NCBI GenBank assembly: GCA_032000125.1
Contig: DAMALH010000002.1
Coordinates: forward strand, 62,001-126,000
DNA: 64,000 nt
Source: Dryocola sp032000125
Lineage (GTDB): Bacteria; Pseudomonadota; Gammaproteobacteria; Enterobacterales; Enterobacteriaceae
Direction of reading: 5' to 3'
Below the pieces are notes generated by a model. It worked only from the letters and a program-made list of their open reading frames with translations, had not been told where the DNA came from and did not search any database. This document shows positions 51,609-60,915 of the stretch, in pieces. A program made the position numbers and the translations under genes. Position 1 is the first letter of the stretch. Each line of letters begins with the position of its first letter.

Positions 51609-53132
51609 TTAATCCTCTCGGGCAAAAAGTGCCTCTATAAAATCGTCCGCTTTAAACGGACGTAAATCATCAATTCGTTCGCCGACGCCAATGTAGCGAA
51701 TAGGAATGCCAAACCGATCGGCCACGGAGAAAATCACGCCGCCTTTGGCTGTGCCATCCAGCTTGGTCAGGGTAATGCCCGTCAGCCCTACGGCTTCATG
51801 GAACAGTTGCGCCTGGCTTACCGCATTTTGTCCGGTGCTGGCATCGATAGTGAGCATAACCTCATGCGGGGCATCTTCGTCCAGCTTTTTCATCACGCGG
51901 ACGATTTTCTTCAGTTCTTCCATCAGGTGCGCTTTGTTCTGTAGGCGTCCTGCGGTATCGGCCAACAGCACATCAACGCCGCGCGCTTTAGCTGCCTGAA
52001 TCGCATCGAAAATAACGGAAGCGGAGTCCGCACCGGTATGCTGAGCAACAACAGGAATATTGTTGCGCTGTCCCCACACCTGCAACTGCTCCACCGCCGC
52101 CGCGCGGAAGGTATCGCCCGCCGCCAGCATCACCGATTTGCCTTCCTGCTGGAACTGGCGCGCCAGCTTGCCGATGGTGGTGGTTTTCCCCACGCCGTTT
52201 ACGCCAACCATCAGGATGACAAACGGCGTCTTGCCTTCAACGTTAAGCGGCTCATCGACTTTCGCCAGGATTTCGCCCATCTCGTCTTTTAGCAGACCAT
52301 AAAGCGCTTCGGCATCGCGCAGATCCCTACGGCTCGCGCCTTCGGTCAGATTGCTGATGATTTTACGAGTGGTTTCAACGCCAACGTCGGCAATCAACAG
52401 CTGCTCTTCGAGCTCTTCAAACAGATCGTCATCGATTTTCTTACCGCGGAAAAGACTGATAAATCCGGAACCGAGATTCTGTTTAGTTTTCAGCAAGCTG
52501 CGTTTAAGACGCGCGAAGAAACCTTCTTTGGTTGGCTTTTCCTGCTCCTGCTGTTCCTGAATTTCTTCTTCCGCTTGTGCGGTATCTGCTTCTACCGGCG
52601 CTTCTTCCACGGGCGCATACTCAACGTGAGCGGCAACGATTTCTTCGATTTCAGCAACGGCCTCTTCGCCCGCACGCTCTTGTTCCGCCTGCCATTCATC
52701 GGCTTCCGGCTCGATTTCAGCGATATCTTCCGGCAGCGGCAGCTCTTCGTGTTCAACGGCGATCTGCGGCTGGGCGACAGGTTCTGGCTCATGCAGGGCC
52801 TGCGGCTCAACGGCTTCTGCTTCGATAACAGGCTCTGGCTCGATAACCGCCTCAGGCGCGTCACGTTCTGCCAGCTTTTCGCTGACTTCTACGACGTCCT
52901 GCGCGAAGTTTTCCGTTTCCCGTGGAGAATGAACAGCCGGCTCAGCGCTCGCGTCTGGCTGTGCAATTTCCTCAACCGCCTGTGGCTGTGTTGATTCGAC
53001 GATTTGCTCAGCAAGATCCCCGGCAACCGGCTGTTCTTCTACAGCTTTTTGTTCTGTTTCTTGTTCCGGTTCCTGCTCTTTCTGACCAAAGCCCAACCAG
53101 GAAAAAAAGCCACGTTTTTTCTCTTTCGCCAT
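51609..53132 (-). CDS. ftsY: Signal recognition particle receptor FtsY
   Basis: 507 residues (E. coli 497), from MAKEKKRGFFSWLGFG, the membrane-contact start. Residues about 20-200 are the acidic A domain, rich in Glu, Ala, Pro and Val, and more variable than the rest. The NG domain follows: FFARLKRSLLKTKQNLGSG, G1 GVNGVGKTTTIGKLA, DTFRAAAVEQL, DTAGRLQN, TKLDGTAKGG. Docks SRP-ribosome complexes at the inner membrane. The ATG lies further than usual (about 14 bases) from GAGGAG. Confidence 0.97.
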   Translation of the reverse strand: MAKEKKRGFFSWLGFGQKEQEPEQETEQKAVEEQPVAGDLAEQIVESTQPQAVEEIAQPDASAEPAVHSPRETENFAQDVVEVSEKLAERDAPEAVIEPEPVIEAEAVEPQALHEPEPVAQPQIAVEHEELPLPEDIAEIEPEADEWQAEQERAGEEAVAEIEEIVAAHVEYAPVEEAPVEADTAQAEEEIQEQQEQEKPTKEGFFARLKRSLLKTKQNLGSGFISLFRGKKIDDDLFEELEEQLLIADVGVETTRKIISNLTEGASRRDLRDAEALYGLLKDEMGEILAKVDEPLNVEGKTPFVILMVGVNGVGKTTTIGKLARQFQQEGKSVMLAAGDTFRAAAVEQLQVWGQRNNIPVVAQHTGADSASVIFDAIQAAKARGVDVLLADTAGRLQNKAHLMEELKKIVRVMKKLDEDAPHEVMLTIDASTGQNAVSQAQLFHEAVGLTGITLTKLDGTAKGGVIFSVADRFGIPIRYIGVGERIDDLRPFKADDFIEALFARED

Positions 53133-53326
53133 TTGCGAATGTACTCCTCGCTGTTGATTCATGGCACAGGGCCGGGAGGACTTGCTCCGGGCGCTGAAAA
53201 TGATCGTCGATTGAATATGTTAGTCTATCACTTTCCCATAGCTTGCGGCACTCCGACGGAATAAGGTTTCCCCTCATCCCTCTCGCCGCTAGAATAGTCG
53301 ACAAAAATCGCATCGCAGTGAGTCCC

Positions 53327-53902
53327 ATGAAGAAATCCCAATCCAAAGGCACAGGCCAGATCCGCATTATTGGAGGCCTTTGGCGTGGCCGAAAGCTGCC
53401 CGTGCCCGACAGCCCCGGCCTGCGGCCAACAACCGACCGGATACGTGAAACCCTCTTCAATTGGCTGGCTCCGTCAATGGTGGAGGCCTGCGTGCTGGAC
53501 TGTTTCGCCGGCAGCGGCGCGCTGGGGCTGGAGGCGCTGTCCCGTTATGCCGCAAGTGCTACGCTTCTGGAGATGGATCGCAACGTCTCACAGCAATTGC
53601 AGAAGAATCTCATCACCCTTAACGCGACAAACGGCATCGTCGTCAACGTTAATACGTTGAATTATCTGGCGCAGCCGGGCAAACCCCATAACGTTGTATT
53701 TATCGATCCGCCGTTCCGTAAAGGGCTGCTGGAAGAAACGATTGCTCTGCTTGAGCAGAACGGCTGGCTTGCGGCAGATGCGTTGATTTACGTTGAAAGC
53801 GAAGTGGAAAACAGCATGCCTCCGGTTCCCGCAAGCTGGACATTACACCGTGAAAAAGTGGCCGGGCAGGTCGCCTGCCGCCTCTATCACCGCGAAGCAT
53901 AA
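53327..53902 (+). CDS. rsmD: 16S rRNA (guanine966-N2)-methyltransferase RsmD
   Basis: 191 residues (E. coli 198), from MKKSQSKGTGQIRII. SAM-binding motif I is LDCFAGSGALGLEALSRYA, and motif IV is FIDPPFRKGL, the NPPF/DPPF motif of amino-methyltransferases. Methylates G966 of 16S rRNA in the 30S subunit. Divergent from ftsY. Its C-terminus is a few residues shorter than in E. coli. Confidence 0.96.
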   Translation: MKKSQSKGTGQIRIIGGLWRGRKLPVPDSPGLRPTTDRIRETLFNWLAPSMVEACVLDCFAGSGALGLEALSRYAASATLLEMDRNVSQQLQKNLITLNATNGIVVNVNTLNYLAQPGKPHNVVFIDPPFRKGLLEETIALLEQNGWLAADALIYVESEVENSMPPVPASWTLHREKVAGQVACRLYHREA

Positions 53903-53913
53903 GGAGATACATC

Positions 53914-54183
53914 ATGTTGATTAATCTGGGCAGGCTGCTGATGCTGTGCGTGTGGGCTTTTTTGTTGCTGAATATTTTCCATCCCTTTCCGCGCCCGCTA
54001 AATATCTTCGTCAACGTAGCGCTGATTTTTATGGCGATTATGCATGCGATGCAGCTAGCGCTGCTGAAATCGACCCAGCCGAAAGATGGCCCGCCGCTAA
54101 GCCGCATTCAGCAGCTTAAAATCTTCGTCTTTGGGGTCTTTGAACTGCTGGCCTGGCAGAAGAACCTGCGCAAGGGTCAGTGA
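53914..54183 (+). CDS. yhhL: DUF1145 small membrane protein YhhL
   Basis: 89 residues, equal to E. coli YhhL. Two or three hydrophobic segments (LLMLCVWAFLLLNIF; IFVNVALIFMAIMHAMQLALL). Function unknown. 11 bases after rsmD with a good ribosome site (AAGGAG), so likely co-transcribed. Its last 7 bases overlap the end of yhhM. Confidence 0.92.
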   Translation: MLINLGRLLMLCVWAFLLLNIFHPFPRPLNIFVNVALIFMAIMHAMQLALLKSTQPKDGPPLSRIQQLKIFVFGVFELLAWQKNLRKGQ

Positions 54184-54542
54184 GTAGCTTCGGGGACGAA
54201 AGCGATAAAACGCGTGCCTTTATACCGTAATGTGCCTTTATCCCCGACGCTGACCTCATGATACTGCGCGCCGGTTACGCGCATTTTCATCTCCATTCCG
54301 CCAGCCTGCGGGCGAAACCACACTTCATAGCGCATCGGGTCGCCAGCCGGGGTAACGTCACGCTGGCGTGAGCGCCTTTCGTTGGCGGGGGTTTCGCGCT
54401 TGGTGGCAACAATCACGTTTTTTTGGCTCAGCGGCGCGGCGTCGTTTTCGGCATTCTGGCGGCGCTGATGCATAAAGCGAAATGACGCAGCCACCACGAT
54501 TAACACGATGATGGCAATAAAGAAAATGGGCGGCTTACTCAT
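54177..54542 (-). CDS. yhhM: DUF2500 protein YhhM
   Basis: 121 residues (E. coli 119). One N-terminal membrane anchor (PIFFIAIIVLIVVAASFRF), then a basic linker and a compact domain containing YEVWFRPQAGGMEMKMRV and GTLRYKGTRFIAF. Function unknown. Confidence 0.92.
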   Translation of the reverse strand: MSKPPIFFIAIIVLIVVAASFRFMHQRRQNAENDAAPLSQKNVIVATKRETPANERRSRQRDVTPAGDPMRYEVWFRPQAGGMEMKMRVTGAQYHEVSVGDKGTLRYKGTRFIAFVPEATH

Positions 54543-54682
54543 GGATTTATCTCGGTTTGTCAGGCGCTTTTAAGAATACCTCTCACCCCCGGGCATTGTC
54601 ATCCACCGCCATTGACCACTAGACTGAAATAACAAGCACAGCCTGCTGTGTGATACGTCGATTATTAAAAAAGGGACATGCC

Positions 54683-55309
54683 ATGCTCTGGTCTTTCATT
54701 GCCGTATTCTTTTCCGGGTGGCTCTACGTTGATGCTTCCTATCGGGGTCCAGCCTGGCAACGCTGGGTGTTTAAACCGGTCACGCTGTTACTGCTGCTTC
54801 TGCTCGCCTGGCAGGCGCCGATGTTTGAGGCTACGGGCTACCTGATCCTCGCCGGCCTGCTGGCAACGCTTGCGGGCGACGCGCTAATGCTTTTGCCGAC
54901 ACAGCGCATGCTGTACGCCATCGGCGCTTTCTTTCTATCGCATTTGCTCTATACCCTTTATTTCGCCAGCCGGATGACATTCTCCTTTTTCTGGCCGCTA
55001 CCCCTTACCCTGCTGATCGTGGGCGTACTGCTGGTGGCAATCATCTGGACGCGGCTGGAAACCTTCCGCTGGCCGATAATGACCTTTATCGGTATGACGC
55101 TGGTCATGGTGTGGCTGGCAGGCGAGCTGTACTTCTTCCGTCCCGGCAGCGCCAGCCTCTCTGGTTTTATCGGTGCGACCCTTCTGCTGCTGGGCAACAT
55201 TATCTGGCTGGTCAGCCACTATCGCCGTCGGTTTACCGCTGACAGCGCCATCGCCGCCGCCTGCTATTTTGCCGGACATTTTATGATTGTCCGCTCGCTG
55301 TATATCTGA
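54683..55309 (+). CDS. yhhN: YhhN (TMEM86-like) inner-membrane protein
   Basis: 208 residues, equal to E. coli, from MLWSFIAVFFSGWLYVD. About eight hydrophobic segments. The family stretches KPVTLLLLLLLAW, ALMLLP and AGELYFFRPGSASL are kept. It belongs to the YhhN family with animal TMEM86 lysoplasmalogenases; bacterial activity is inferred only from homology. Confidence 0.93.
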   Translation: MLWSFIAVFFSGWLYVDASYRGPAWQRWVFKPVTLLLLLLLAWQAPMFEATGYLILAGLLATLAGDALMLLPTQRMLYAIGAFFLSHLLYTLYFASRMTFSFFWPLPLTLLIVGVLLVAIIWTRLETFRWPIMTFIGMTLVMVWLAGELYFFRPGSASLSGFIGATLLLLGNIIWLVSHYRRRFTADSAIAAACYFAGHFMIVRSLYI

Positions 55310-55324
55310 GCCGCAGATTCCCTC

Positions 55325-55356
55325 TTGACTCTGGAGTAAGCTCCAGAGTGTAACAT
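55325..55356 (+). promoter_or_regulatory. zntA promoter with ZntR dyad
   Basis: -35 TTGACT (55325-55330) and -10 TAACAT (55351-55356) are 20 bases apart, the overlong spacer typical of MerR-family promoters. The spacer holds the dyad ACTCTGGAGT / CTCCAGAGT, the same half-sites as the E. coli ZntR site. Confidence 0.9.
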
Positions 55357-55392
55357 CGGTAATGAGAACATTATCATTATCCAGGAGGGCGT

Positions 55393-57594
55393 ATGAGCAA
55401 CGCCGGTAAAACCCCACAGTTTGCAAAGGTAAAATTAAGGCCGTTACCAGCCGAAGCCCCCTCCTGCTGCGATGATGAGCACTGCTCCATGCCAGCTGAA
55501 CCTGAAGCGCTTGCGATAAATGGCGAACGCTATAGCTGGCAGGTTACGGGCATGGACTGCGCCGCCTGCGCGCGAAAGGTCGAAAATGCGGTAAAACAGC
55601 TTCCCGATATACAGCATGTACAGGTGCTGTTCGCCACTGAAAAACTGCTTGTTACCGCGCCGCGCGACGTTCGTCAGGAAGTTGAAAAGGCGGTAAAAGC
55701 CGCCGGCTATACGCTTCGTGACAGCGCCGCGCCCGCAGATGCCGCCCCTTCTGGCTGGCGCGAAAACTTACCGCTCGTCAGCCTGATTATCATGATGGCA
55801 ATCAGTTGGGGGCTGGAACAGTTCAACCATCCGTTCGGCAATATGGCGTTTATCGCCACCACGCTGGTCGGCCTGTGGCCCGTTGCCCGTCAGGCCGTGC
55901 GCCTGATCCGCAGCGGTAACTGGTTTGCCATTGAAACGCTGATGAGCGTTGCCGCCGCTGGCGCGCTTTTTATCGGCGCTACTGCGGAAGCCGCCATGGT
56001 GCTGGTGCTATTCCTGCTTGGTGAACGCCTTGAAGCCTTCGCGGCAAGCCGCGCCAGGCGTGGAGTCAGCGCCTTGATGGCGCTTAAGCCGGAGGTTGCC
56101 ACGCGCATTCGCAACGGCGAAAGGGAAAGCATCCCGCTGGGCGACCTTCGTCCAGGCGATGTAATTGAAGTCTCCGCTGGAGGCCGGTTACCGGCGGATG
56201 GCCGCCTGCTCAGCGAAAGCGCCAGCTTCGACGAAAGCGCGTTAACCGGCGAATCGGTGCCGGTGGAACGCGGCCAAAACGAGAAAGTCCCGGCGGGCAG
56301 CACCAGCGTCGACAGGCTTGTTCAGCTTGAGGTGATCTCTGAGCCCGGCGACAGCGCTATCGATCGCATTCTGCGTTTAATTGAAGAAGCCGACGAGCGC
56401 CGCGCGCCGATAGAACGCTTTATCGACCGCTTCAGCCGGGTCTATACCCCGGCCATTATGGCGATAGCGCTGCTGGCCGCCGTCATCCCGCCGCTGTTGT
56501 TCGGACAAAGCTGGAGCGAATGGATTTATAAAGGGCTGGCGCTGCTGCTGATTGGCTGCCCTTGCGCATTAGTTATTTCGACTCCGGCGGCGATAACCTC
56601 CGGCCTTGCCGCCGCCGCTCGCCGCGGCGCCTTAATCAAAGGTGGCGCGGCGCTGGAACGACTGGGGCAAATCCAGCAGATAGCGTTCGATAAAACCGGC
56701 ACGCTGACCGCGGGAAATCCACAGGTTACCGCAATTGAAGTGGCTGGACCGCTAAGCGAAAACGCCCTGCTGGCGCTGGCTGCCGCCGTTGAGCAGGGCT
56801 CGTCGCACCCGCTTGCGCAGGCCATTGTTCGCGAAGCGCAACGACGGGAACTTGCTCTGCCGGCAACGGAATCGCACCGCGCGCTGGCAGGCGTTGGCGT
56901 GGAAGCAATCATCAATGGCGAATCGCTGCGGCTTAGCTCGCCCGGGCAACTTTCCGCCGCCGTGCTAAATACCGCCTGGCAACAGCGTATCACGCAGCTT
57001 GAAGCGGAAGGCCAGACGGTAATTGCCGCCGTCAGCCAGGGCAAGCTACTGGGCATTATTGCTATGCGCGACACGTTGCGCAGCGACGCCAGAGAGGCGA
57101 TTGCGGCCCTGAAACACATCGGCGTACAGGGCGTAATGCTGACGGGCGATAACCCGCGCGCTGCCGCAGCCATCGCCAGAGAGTTAAGCATGGATTACCG
57201 CGCCAGCCTGCTGCCCGCCGACAAAGTCAAAGCGGTCAACGAGCTAAACGCCCTGCAGCCACTGGCGATGGTCGGTGACGGCATCAACGATGCCCCGGCC
57301 ATGAAAGCCGCAACCCTCGGCATTGCTATGGGCAGCGGAACCGACGTTGCTCTGGAAACCGCAGACGCGGCGCTGACGCACAACCGGCTGACGGAACTTG
57401 CGGGCATGATTAGCCTGGCGCGGGCAACGCACAGCAATATTCGACAGAACATCACGATAGCGCTGGGCCTGAAAGGGATATTCCTGATCACAACGCTTCT
57501 GGGCATCACCGGCCTGTGGCTGGCGGTACTTGCCGACTCAGGCGCCACGGCTCTGGTCACGGCAAATGCGTTGCGTTTGCTGCGTAGGAAATAA
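55393..57594 (+). CDS. zntA: Zn(II)/Cd(II)/Pb(II)-exporting P-type ATPase ZntA
   Basis: 733 residues (E. coli 732). The N-terminal metal site comprises CCDDEHC and GMDCAACARKV. The membrane part carries the CPC motif (LIGCPCALVIS, about residue 392). Then come DKTGTLTAG (phosphorylated Asp), SSHPLAQA, GDGINDAPAM and the late DSGATALV Asp expected of the PIB-2 subgroup. Pumps zinc, cadmium and lead out across the inner membrane. AGGAGGG precedes the start. Regulated by ZntR from the promoter 40 bases upstream. Confidence 0.98.
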   Translation: MSNAGKTPQFAKVKLRPLPAEAPSCCDDEHCSMPAEPEALAINGERYSWQVTGMDCAACARKVENAVKQLPDIQHVQVLFATEKLLVTAPRDVRQEVEKAVKAAGYTLRDSAAPADAAPSGWRENLPLVSLIIMMAISWGLEQFNHPFGNMAFIATTLVGLWPVARQAVRLIRSGNWFAIETLMSVAAAGALFIGATAEAAMVLVLFLLGERLEAFAASRARRGVSALMALKPEVATRIRNGERESIPLGDLRPGDVIEVSAGGRLPADGRLLSESASFDESALTGESVPVERGQNEKVPAGSTSVDRLVQLEVISEPGDSAIDRILRLIEEADERRAPIERFIDRFSRVYTPAIMAIALLAAVIPPLLFGQSWSEWIYKGLALLLIGCPCALVISTPAAITSGLAAAARRGALIKGGAALERLGQIQQIAFDKTGTLTAGNPQVTAIEVAGPLSENALLALAAAVEQGSSHPLAQAIVREAQRRELALPATESHRALAGVGVEAIINGESLRLSSPGQLSAAVLNTAWQQRITQLEAEGQTVIAAVSQGKLLGIIAMRDTLRSDAREAIAALKHIGVQGVMLTGDNPRAAAAIARELSMDYRASLLPADKVKAVNELNALQPLAMVGDGINDAPAMKAATLGIAMGSGTDVALETADAALTHNRLTELAGMISLARATHSNIRQNITIALGLKGIFLITTLLGITGLWLAVLADSGATALVTANALRLLRRK

Positions 57595-57601
57595 ACATAC
57601 G

Positions 57602-57643
57602 AAAAGCCAGGCGGGTAAATCGTCGCTTACCCGCCTGGCTTTA
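57602..57643. terminator. Bidirectional terminator between zntA and the TRAP operon
   Basis: A 16-base perfect stem AAAGCCAGGCGGGTAA / TTACCCGCCTGGCTTT with an 8-base loop, lying between convergent zntA and dctM. Confidence 0.85.
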
Positions 57644-57648
57644 CCGCT

Positions 57649-58935
57649 TTAGTTCATCCCCAGAGCATGCGGCAGCCACAGCGAAACCCACGGAATATAG
57701 GTCACCATCGCCAGCACCACCAGCAGCATCGCGTAGAACGGCAGCATGGCCCGCACCACCACTTCTATCTTCTGCTTGCTGACCGCGCTTGCGACAAACA
57801 GCACCGAACCAACCGGCGGCGTGATCAGGCCGATACCCAGATTCACCATCATGATCATCCCAAAATGCACCGGATCGATGCCCAGCGAGTTGGTCACCGG
57901 CAGCAGCACGGGCGTCAGGATCAAAATGATCGGCGCCATGTCCATCAGCGTGCCGATCAGCAGCAGCATCACGTTCAGGTACATCAGGATCACGTATTTG
58001 TTGTCTGACAGCGACGTAAAGAACCCGGTGATGCGCGCGGGAAGCTGCATATAGGTCATCACTGCACCAAAGGCCGCAGCAAACCCAATCAAAATCATGA
58101 CGATAGACACCGTTTTCACCGTGCGGAACATCAGCTTCGGCAGCTCATGCCATTTATAATCGCGGTAGATAAACATGGTGACGAAAAACGCCCACACGCA
58201 GGCGACCGCCGCTGATTCCGTTGCGGTAAAGACCCCGGTCAAAATGCCGCCGAGGATTATCACCACCGTCATTAGCCCCCATAGCGCATCAAAGAAGATT
58301 TTCAGCGCCTGCTTAAAGGGAATACGCTCGCCTTTTGGATAACCGCGTTTATGCGCAAAGCCCAGGCATAACACCATCAGGCTAAAGCCCAGTAATAATC
58401 CCGGCAGCACGCCCGCAATAAACAGCGTGGCGATGGAAACCGTACCGCCCGCCGCCAGAGAGTAAATGACCGAGTTATGGCTTGGCGGGATCAAAATCGC
58501 CTGCACCGATCCGCTCGCCGTAACCGCCGCCGCGTATTCGCGTGGATAGCCTTTTTTCTCCATTTCCGGGATCATCACGCTGCCGATCGAGGCGGTATCC
58601 GCAACCGACGAGCCAGAAATCGCGCCAAAGAAAGTAGAGGCCACGATATTCACCAGCGACAGGCCGCCGCGGATAAAGCCAACAAATATGTAGGCAAAAT
58701 TCACCAGGCGCCGCGCAATGCCCCCTTCCGCCATGATTGCCCCCGCCAGGATAAAGAACGGGATCGCAAGCAGGGTAAATTTATTCACCCCGCTGGTGAT
58801 TTGAATCATGATCGCCTCAAGCGGCAAATCAATCCACAGCGCACCGACCATGGCGCTGAGCCCAACGGCAAACGCCACCGGCATGCCCACGGCCAGCAGC
58901 ACGCCTAGCGTGGCTAATAAAATCAATGCATCCAT
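57649..58935 (-). CDS. TRAP transporter large permease subunit (DctM family)
   Basis: 428 residues, the normal DctM length. Polytopic inner-membrane protein with about 12-13 hydrophobic segments. Family features seen: ILAGAIMAEGGIARRLVNFA, STFFGAISGSSVADTASIGS, ILIPPSHNSVIYSLAAG and LGIGLITPPVGSVLFV. It forms the ion-coupled translocation unit that takes substrate from the binding protein. It lies 18 bases after the small subunit. E. coli has no transporter at this locus. Confidence 0.93.
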   Translation of the reverse strand: MDALILLATLGVLLAVGMPVAFAVGLSAMVGALWIDLPLEAIMIQITSGVNKFTLLAIPFFILAGAIMAEGGIARRLVNFAYIFVGFIRGGLSLVNIVASTFFGAISGSSVADTASIGSVMIPEMEKKGYPREYAAAVTASGSVQAILIPPSHNSVIYSLAAGGTVSIATLFIAGVLPGLLLGFSLMVLCLGFAHKRGYPKGERIPFKQALKIFFDALWGLMTVVIILGGILTGVFTATESAAVACVWAFFVTMFIYRDYKWHELPKLMFRTVKTVSIVMILIGFAAAFGAVMTYMQLPARITGFFTSLSDNKYVILMYLNVMLLLIGTLMDMAPIILILTPVLLPVTNSLGIDPVHFGMIMMVNLGIGLITPPVGSVLFVASAVSKQKIEVVVRAMLPFYAMLLVVLAMVTYIPWVSLWLPHALGMN

Positions 58936-58953
58936 ACTGGAATCCCCCGCCCG

Positions 58954-59463
58954 TTAACCGTGATTACCAAGCAGCACCACCGGACGGTTCTCCTGAGAAC
59001 CAAACAGCAATCGCTCGATAACAAACAAAATCAGCAACACCGCGCCAGCCGGCAACGGTAGGTAGGTTTGCCCCGACGTCAGGACGGGAAATTCCGCAAC
59101 AGGCTGCTCCCAAAGATCCGCGCACAGGAAGTAGCTGTAATAAAACATTACGGCTGAAATCAGCAGCATCAGCACATCGACCGCGCGCGCGCAAAACGTT
59201 TGCAGCCCCTGCGGCAGCCGATCCGTCAGCATATTTACCGCAATGTGGGAACCGGCGCGATAGCTTACCGCCGCGCCGATAAAGGTGAATGTCACCATGC
59301 AGATAATGGCCACCGGCTCCGGCCAGGACTCCCCGCGGTTCAGCACGTAGCGCGAGAAAATCCCAATCGGAATAATGACGGTCATGATAAGCAAAGAGAA
59401 ACCGGCCACGAGCATCGCCGCCATATAGACTTTATCCATCCAGTTCGAGAAGCTTTGGGACAT
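58954..59463 (-). CDS. TRAP transporter small permease subunit (DctQ family)
   Basis: 169 residues from MSQSFSNWMDKVYMAAM; GGAGGG lies 6 bases upstream, so I reject the longer frame from 59496. Four hydrophobic segments in the DctQ pattern, with the conserved IFSRYVLNRGESWPEP after the second segment. Partner of the DctM subunit. 29 bases after the binding-protein gene. Confidence 0.9.
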   Translation of the reverse strand: MSQSFSNWMDKVYMAAMLVAGFSLLIMTVIIPIGIFSRYVLNRGESWPEPVAIICMVTFTFIGAAVSYRAGSHIAVNMLTDRLPQGLQTFCARAVDVLMLLISAVMFYYSYFLCADLWEQPVAEFPVLTSGQTYLPLPAGAVLLILFVIERLLFGSQENRPVVLLGNHG

Positions 59464-59492
59464 ATGCCCTCCACGAAAATAGTAGTCGTTGA

Positions 59493-60476
59493 TCACTGGA
59501 CGTCTGCGATAGCTTTCATCAGATCCTGATGCTTTTCGCCGTACTCTTTGCGCACCGGCTCGGTCGCTTTCACAAACCAGGCCTTATCGATTTCGTGGAA
59601 CTGCACGCCGCCAGCCTTCATTTTTTCCAGCGCCTGTTTGTTATAGCTATTCCACAGTTCACGCTGTTCCATCTGCGCTTCGCGGGCAAGCTTGAGGATT
59701 TTTTGCTGGTCTTCGGCGCTCAGCTTGTCCCACTTCACTTTGGAATAGAGCAGCATTTCCGGGGTGATGAAGTGGCCGCTCAGGGTGTAGTTTTTGGCGA
59801 CCGGCATGTAGTTATGGGCGATAAACGTCGGCGGATTGTTTTCCGCACCGTCGATAACGCCGGTTTGCATCCCGCTGTACACTTCGCTCACGCCCATCGC
59901 CACGGAGTTGGCTCCCATGTCTTTGAGCGTGGCGAGCGCGACCGGACTACCCTGCACGCGGATCTTCATGCCGTGTAAATCCTCCGGTTTCACTACCGGT
60001 TTTTTGGTGATCAGGTTACGCGTGCCGGAGTCCATCCAGCCGAGGAATACCAGGCGAGATTTCGGATTGGACGTGAGCTTGTCGCCAAGCTCTTTGCCCA
60101 GATCGCCGTCGATCACTTTATGCATATGATCTTCGTCGCGGAACACGTATGGCAGGGTAAAGACTTCAACGTCCGGCAGGATGGCGGCGACGGGGGCCAT
60201 GGAAACGCGAATCATGTCGATGGCGCCCAACTGCGCCTGTTCAATCATCTGTTTTTCATCGCCCAGCACGCCGCTTGGGAACACCTTGATGTCCAGCTCG
60301 CCGTTAGTTTGTTGCTTGAGCTTCTCGCCCATATGCTGAACCGCCACCACGTTCGGGTAGCCTTCGGGATGCACATCCGCCGCTTTGATGACTTGCGCGT
60401 AGCCCGCCTGTGCAAACAGCAGTGACGCGGTGGACAGGCACAGGCCAGCAAAAGCAGGCAATAAAGTCTTCTTCAT
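59493..60476 (-). CDS. TRAP transporter substrate-binding protein (DctP family)
   Basis: 327 residues. Signal peptide ends near AQAGYAQ/VIKAADVHPEGYP. The DctP fold is shown by VFPSGVLGDEKQMIEQAQLGAIDM, by GMKIRVQGSPVALATLKDMGA with the arginine that usually binds the substrate carboxylate, and by SEVYSGMQTGVIDGAENNPPTF. It is only distantly similar to E. coli YiaO. The ligand is a carboxylate by family; hexuronate-type is an inference supported by the upstream palindrome. First gene of the three-gene operon. Confidence 0.92.
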   Translation of the reverse strand: MKKTLLPAFAGLCLSTASLLFAQAGYAQVIKAADVHPEGYPNVVAVQHMGEKLKQQTNGELDIKVFPSGVLGDEKQMIEQAQLGAIDMIRVSMAPVAAILPDVEVFTLPYVFRDEDHMHKVIDGDLGKELGDKLTSNPKSRLVFLGWMDSGTRNLITKKPVVKPEDLHGMKIRVQGSPVALATLKDMGANSVAMGVSEVYSGMQTGVIDGAENNPPTFIAHNYMPVAKNYTLSGHFITPEMLLYSKVKWDKLSAEDQQKILKLAREAQMEQRELWNSYNKQALEKMKAGGVQFHEIDKAWFVKATEPVRKEYGEKHQDLMKAIADVQ

Positions 60477-60514
60477 CGTGTCGCTCCAGAAATAGAGAGG
60501 TAGGGTAGGTAAGA

Positions 60515-60533
60515 AGTAAAACAATGTTTTATT
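60515..60533 (-). promoter_or_regulatory. KdgR-like palindrome upstream of the TRAP operon
   Basis: AATAAAACATTGTTTTACT on the - strand, centred 48 bases before the dctP start. It fits, with one mismatch, the KdgR (IclR family) consensus as I remember it (AATRAAAYRNYRTTTYATT). KdgR controls pectin and hexuronate catabolism in enterobacteria. Confidence 0.5.
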
Positions 60534-60669
60534 TTGTCGATTAAAAATTAGCCTGGATGAAGAAAAGCGGTGGTGAAGCAGTTCACAAAAGCAGCAAAAA
60601 ATGAAATTGGGGTTCAGGTGGGATGCAAAGGGGGTTCAAAGCCCTGTACGGCGCGCACAGGGCAGCGGG

Positions 60670-60915
60670 TTACTGGCCTTTACGCAGCAGGTAGCGGTAA
60701 GGCACAGATTCCGCCTGAAAGGCTATCAGTTCATGCTCCATAAAGCGGCAAAAACCGGGGATATCACGCGTGGTGGCCGGATCGTCGGCGATAACCAGCA
60801 GCGTCTCGCCGGGCTGCATACCGCGCACGGTTTTGCGCACCATCATTACCGGCTCCGGGCAGCGCAGGCCCGAGGCATCAAGGGTGTGGTCCGGATTGGC
60901 GAATAAATCGGTCAT
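60670..60915 (-). CDS. tusA: Sulfur carrier protein TusA
   Basis: 81 residues, equal to E. coli TusA (SirA), from MTDLFANPDHTL. The active cysteine is C19 in LRCPEPVMMVRK; ADDPATTRDIPGFC is a further family stretch. Accepts persulfide from IscS and passes it to TusBCD for 2-thiolation of tRNA wobble uridines. A longer frame from 61008 has no homology upstream. Confidence 0.97.
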   Translation of the reverse strand: MTDLFANPDHTLDASGLRCPEPVMMVRKTVRGMQPGETLLVIADDPATTRDIPGFCRFMEHELIAFQAESVPYRYLLRKGQ

